Notes under the pieces: generated by a model
The model's input: the letters and a program-made list of their open reading frames with translations, nothing else
What the model was told of the DNA's origin: nothing
Database searches by the model: none
DNA from: Glandiceps talaboti
Lineage: Eukaryota; Hemichordata; Enteropneusta; Spengelidae
Reading direction: 5' to 3'
DNA length: 64,000 nt
NCBI RefSeq assembly: GCF_964340395.1
Contig: NC_135562.1
Span: 11,665,543 to 11,729,542 of the forward strand
Made by a program: the position numbers and the translations under genes
Shown: positions 36,839 to 64,000 of the stretch, piece by piece
Position numbering within the stretch: position 1 is the first letter of the stretch
Layout: each line of letters starts with the position of its first letter

Positions 36839-39800
36839 GCCCATCTCTTCCTTGTTCCCCCTCCCCTTCTTGCCTGCATCCCATTCGTAATTTTACAAAG
36901 TTCACCTTGTTAGAGATGACACTGAAATAATCAGTGCATGCCCTATAAACTCAGTTGAAAACCAATTACACAGGAAGTAGGTTGCATACTTTGTTTTGGT
37001 CTTCAGTCTAGGTGTGAATATTTATACTTTGCAACCTACCGCAACGTCTATTGTAATACATAATATAAAAATCACTCCGTGTCAGTGGACATAACACGGA
37101 GAATATACGAGACATGATAGACACAATGGTCAGGTAGTAATGGCAGTTATTGGTAGTTAATAGGGGTGATGATTTATAACACTTTTACGACCAAGACTCA
37201 ACTGAAGTGAAAAGGCAATCTCTTTGAGAACTACTTCACAGGAACTTGACAGTACTTATCTCACAATTTAAAACGCTTTCTCAAGCAAGCTTAACAAGGG
37301 CCGTTGTTGAGTTTGTAATGGTTTACTGTATTACGTTCCAGCTACTTACACAATAGTTCAAGAGAGAACAGCTGTGACGTCATACTTGAAATAACTTGAT
37401 AGAAGTACTTATTTGCTTTCGTTGTGGGGTACATTTTGACACAATCTTCTAGTAAAAACCACGCTGTCTTATCCTAAACTTTGTCCTCCTAAAATAAGTA
37501 CAAAGTATACTGGCTAACATGAAAAATAAAACTTGCACCGAAAGTTGTGAGTGAAAGCTTGAATGTTAGTTTCTCTTTATCAGCTCACAGTGTAATATCT
37601 CACCTAGCATATATAGAGTTTACCAGATCGTTTTCCATCGTCGTAAAACAACAGCCTCTTTTACGGCACCATACATATTTCGTATTTCGTTGCCTCAGCA
37701 GAAATATTTACTCTGGCTTTTTTGACGATTGTTGTACAGTAAGCTATGAGGCTAGGGGTACCAGGTAATATAGCCTAGTATGCTATATGGATGAATTGAC
37801 ACTGACATTGTTGATATCAATGACATACCCATTACGTCAAAATGAGAGCTGGGCTATACATACTTTTGTTGACTTCATCGACGACCTGAAATCGTACAGG
37901 CTGGGCATTTGTCTTCAAAAGAGTCTTATTATGGGACTATGTTTTGCAATGTTGGTGCATGATATCACAGAAAAGTTTTTAGTGTAGTAAAAAGGCACGT
38001 TATAGTACTGTGGACGTAAACAGGCACCGAACGGTATCCACTGGAAAAGAAGTCTACATAGTGTAGAGAAAGCATGAGGACCAGGTGTTCAATCAAAGGG
38101 GTTTATCATTTTGTAAGGTAAAGTTGGCGAAGAAATGAAAACTTGAAAAGTTTACCATGATTACGGTACTCAACCTCTGACATTCATTGGCTGTGAAACG
38201 GCATCAAATTTCAAGCTGCACATGTTTAAATTTGGCGAACTTTGTCATGCTGCACATGTGCATGCCTCTAAGATCACTGAAGTAGCCCTTCACGAACATG
38301 TATCGAAGCAAGCCCCAGTTGACATGAATTGACAGTTAGCAGTCGAACTTGATAAACTAATTTTAACCCAGTCAATATGTGAGTTTTAATATCATATTGT
38401 CTACTACCAGCATACTAATTGAAGCCTGTATCTGGCACCTAGCCTGCATGCGATGCTAAACACTGGTACAAACCGCCCGCGTATGTGCTAGCGCTGCGCA
38501 GTACAGATGCTCGTTGATACAAAAATACACAAATTGTTACAATTTAGTTTATTTTCACAGCTGATCATAAACAGGACATTGTTTCGAAATCATAGCGAAA
38601 TAATCACTAGTGAAAAAGTGCCGCACCCTTCCCGAGATAATGATCAATGATATTTTATCAGAATTTGTGTACATTCAGTCGCGGAACGTCATCATGAAAG
38701 CAGTTCTGTGTGAGGACTTCTTACTTGCAGACGGAGTAAGTCGTGACGGACTAACTTAATTCATCAGTCATCATTTCTCAGGCTAGCGTTCCCTTCTTCA
38801 AATTGGACGTTGTCAGATTCGAGTCTTAACTTATGCCGACTGCACTTTAGGACTGGTAAGGACTGTATTCGTTCGATCCTGCACGTGATTCAGACTTTAT
38901 TACAGATAGTCAGCTGTACGTGTATCTGTTGAATACGTGATATTTTTCCGTAACATTTCCCCAGAAGTACGATATACATAACTTTTTTTTTTTCAAACCA
39001 TTTTCTGTACTGGTAAGCTGTGTCATGATATTACAGAATGCGTGTATTTGTTAGGCGCGGGTAACTACGTCTTGGTAACCAAGAGTTTGGCGAACAATAT
39101 TCACTCGGCAAAATAGTATATCACAGCATTGTTGAGACACTGTACTGAGTCAGACCTGTCTATCTATATTACTAAAGAAGTCTGCTCTCATAATCTCATT
39201 TGTAACCCCGTGACCCGAGGTCATGACCTGAAATGTCCATCTTGATTACGTAGGTTTGGCGGGACAACTTAACTATATTGTCATCAAAGTGCATGATAAT
39301 AGTCGCTGACCTTCTGTGACCCTTCACAGACGAGGCAAATGTCAGTATCTCGCCCTACCCAAAGAATATTTCGCGATCATAGCGACACCTGTTGATTTTC
39401 ACAAAGGTATTAAAATAAATCTAGTTCTATTTCGTCAAGGTTGATCAATAAATAATGGTTCCAGTGTTTGGGTTTTGTACGTGTATGTTTTAACTCGTAC
39501 TGTAGGTAATACCCTCAGATTTTCTGAGTCACACTTTATCTCATAAATACAGGTACATCAGCGCCGGGATGTGGTAAACCATTGAAAACACAAATGATTC
39601 ATAATTCTGTTATAAATGGTAGAATCTAAGTTATGTTAACATATCTGGACTCTCCTGTCTTTCATCGTGTTCTTAGCTGTCAACATAGCCGTCACGGTGA
39701 CGCAACCACAATACTAGATGACAATACAGTATAACAAGAAAACTGAACAACCTGCCTGTTGTAAACGCCAATTTCTCCACGCATATTCACTTGTCGTGAT

Positions 39801-41972
39801 AGTAAACATTTACATCGTCTCCTGGGTTGGACTGCTATCACTTTGGTATGACACAAGGGAACACTGTGTTTATCGACATCTATTTAGACAAGGTGTGGTT
39901 AAAACGACTTACTCGAGGAATTTATATCTACAGACGTTTCTATTCATATAATTAAGTTTGTTTGAAATTTCACACCAAGTCTAAAATTGACGTGTCGTGA
40001 TGGGTAGCTAAAAAGTATGATGGAAGCAGGACTGTAACTCCAAGTCGATAAGTTACTAAGGTAGAAATGAAACATTTTGAAGTTTTTAACGTTTACTTTT
40101 TACTAATTATGTACAATAATTCGTTGATATCACTGTTATATTAATATCAAATTTTAAAAAATGACAAAAATCAGAAGACTTTGGTTCTTAATTTTGGCGG
40201 GAAACGTAAAATTATCGTCAGACTTGTGTGGCGGGAAAATTGTTTGTAGGTACCCGTACTGTTTTGTTTGATTGTTTATTTAGTGAACTCTGGTTTATTC
40301 TTTCTAATGTAACAGATCTCTGGGACTAATACGGTTAAAAATAAACAGTGATTTGGTCATTCAAACTTCGCTATCTATAGTTTGCCCCAACGTCAACTCA
40401 AATTGACCTTTCCACGTCGTTTCAAAATACAGCGATTCGTCAGATTTTCCCCACTTCGAAAACAGTGATAAAATATGTGTCAAAATGATATAGTTTCAAT
40501 TTACCACGGCCAGAAGTCAATAACTATGCACTACGTAAAATCCACATCAAAGTTTAAATACATACAACTAAATCTATTTTAATCTATGTGCTATTATTTA
40601 GCGAGTAGTTTTTCTTAGCAGTTTATATTTCTTCTTGTTTCATTTATTGTACCTTTAATAATCCGTAGAGATATATTATGTGTACTAAATACATAAATAA
40701 AAAAATATTCATTTGTACATAGTTACATAACGCTACAATATTGGCATAACTTTGGTTGATGGAAATACCTTGCAAGCAAAAGAACTGGCCGGTTGTGTTG
40801 ATGGTCTGAACACCACCATCATTGTTATTATTGCAAACAGTATACACGATACGATATGGATACTTTGGCTGATTATTAACACATTGCTGTAATGTTTACA
40901 CATCTCCCAGTAACACTACGTTGAATAAACTGAGAACATACCCCAAAATATCTAAAGGAGGGACAATTTATGATTTAATGACAGTAGATGCTCTGTGACT
41001 CAGGTAAAACAACAGTGGTTCGTCTGTGCAATTGATGGGATAACCCTATACATGTTGAAAGTTTCCGGACACCTTTGATATTTCGATTTTCTCTGTTAAA
41101 TATGCAAATCTCATGCACGCAGCTGTTATTAACATAATTGAATGTATTTTGTGTTGTCATGACAACGTAATTATGTTTGACACTACTCGAAAATGGTTGA
41201 TACATGGACAATTATTTTTTCTGGACTGCGCATGCGGGTATGAATTCATCTGACCTTTAGCAAGGAGTTTTGAACCACATTGACGAAAATACGACTTTTA
41301 GATATCAGACTTTAGATAGTTCTGCTGTAAATACTTCATCCAAAATTATTAAATTTGTCATAAACTTTTCATCCTTTAGGATTCTGTACTTAAGGAGAAA
41401 CACTTCAAGTTTAAGACTTAGTCTAAGTTTGATTTATCCGTTCATTACATTTACCGAGCGTTTCTGAAAAACACGTGACCTCTAAACTTTGCAGACGAAA
41501 ATGTACTTGTAAGTTGTAGTAGACAATATGCCAGGTACGATAAAGGGGTACACATTTGAATCACGGGGGTAGAAGACTGCGACTGCCTCCATGGTCAAAT
41601 TGAATCGGAGTTATGCGTTTCCTAACTTAAGGGAAACAATTTGCAACGCGTGTAGAAGATATCGATATCACAGAATTGTGTCATTGTGAATATGAATTGT
41701 GTCAAGACCGAATAATCATATTTATCGGTTTAACTATTGTAGCACCAGTAACACGACAATTGCATCAGCCATACACATGTACTGTCAAATAGTCATGCAA
41801 CCTTATTTCGAATTTGTAAAATTGAAAAAGAGAATTTATTTTATCGAATATTTTATTTTAATTCTCTGTCTATCGACGCCATATTGGTTAGGTTAAGCTC
41901 TGATATGTAAACTCACCCCTACTCCAAATAGGTTTGAATATTAACTTTGTGTTTTTTTTTTATCTTTTGCAG
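36839..41972. other. Upstream region of the neurexin-like gene, no recognised exon
   Basis: The first coding exon starts with an acceptor at 41,971-41,972, so one or more noncoding first exons and the promoter lie upstream, possibly here. I could not identify them. No other conserved gene seen. Confidence 0.45.
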
Positions 41973-42010
41973 GTTGTCTGCTGACTGACAAGTTCCTCCA
42001 AGGGTCGACC

Positions 42011-64000
<21,990 letters not shown>

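Overview
The window is nuclear DNA of an invertebrate animal, most likely marine. It is AT-rich, full of microsatellites and poly-G runs, and its genes are split by many short-to-medium introns. Splice junctions can be read directly, and the reading phase closes across every intron of three genes. The exact phylum cannot be fixed from sequence alone; a deuterostome such as a hemichordate, echinoderm or amphioxus, or a lophotrochozoan, would all fit.

Layout. (1) 1-4.1 kb, minus strand: the N-terminal two thirds of a thiopurine S-methyltransferase-like (TPMT) gene. It has six coding exons, including a 23-nt microexon, and its 3' end lies off the left edge. (2) 4.1-11.9 kb: a divergent intergenic region with hairpin elements, a decayed LINE tail, two large microsatellites and the probable NF-YC promoter, which carries three CCAAT boxes. 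(3) 11.9-20.05 kb, plus strand: a complete nine-coding-exon gene for nuclear transcription factor Y subunit gamma (390 aa), with every intron in phase 0. Its introns hold two large minisatellites sharing one core word and several inverted-repeat elements. (4) 20-42 kb: a long stretch with no convincing conserved exon. It holds palindromic and TIR elements, tandem repeats, a LINE-poor AT-rich background and one weak single-exon gene candidate near 26.3 kb. (5) 42.0-64.0 kb, plus strand, running off the right edge: 25 exons of a secreted or membrane neurexin/Caspr-superfamily protein. Its order is signal peptide, LG, EGF, LG, LG, EGF, fibrinogen-like, LG, EGF, LG, EGF, then an unplaced segment. 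This joins an alpha-neurexin-like front (LG-EGF-LG-LG-EGF) to a Caspr/neurexin-IV-like body (LG-LG-EGF-FBG-LG-EGF-LG), without the discoidin domain of Caspr.

The most striking non-gene feature lies in intron 11 of that gene (52,886-54,683). It is a Penelope-like retroelement remnant with a GIY-YIG endonuclease tail and four hammerhead ribozyme motifs of two different types. One type is a perfect 84-bp head-to-head palindrome. Two of the ribozymes are in the sense of the host transcript.

The three genes have unrelated jobs (methyl transfer, CCAAT-box transcription, cell adhesion or neural signalling). Their proximity gives no evidence of joint function. One small link is that the NF-YC promoter region carries the motif the NF-Y complex binds.
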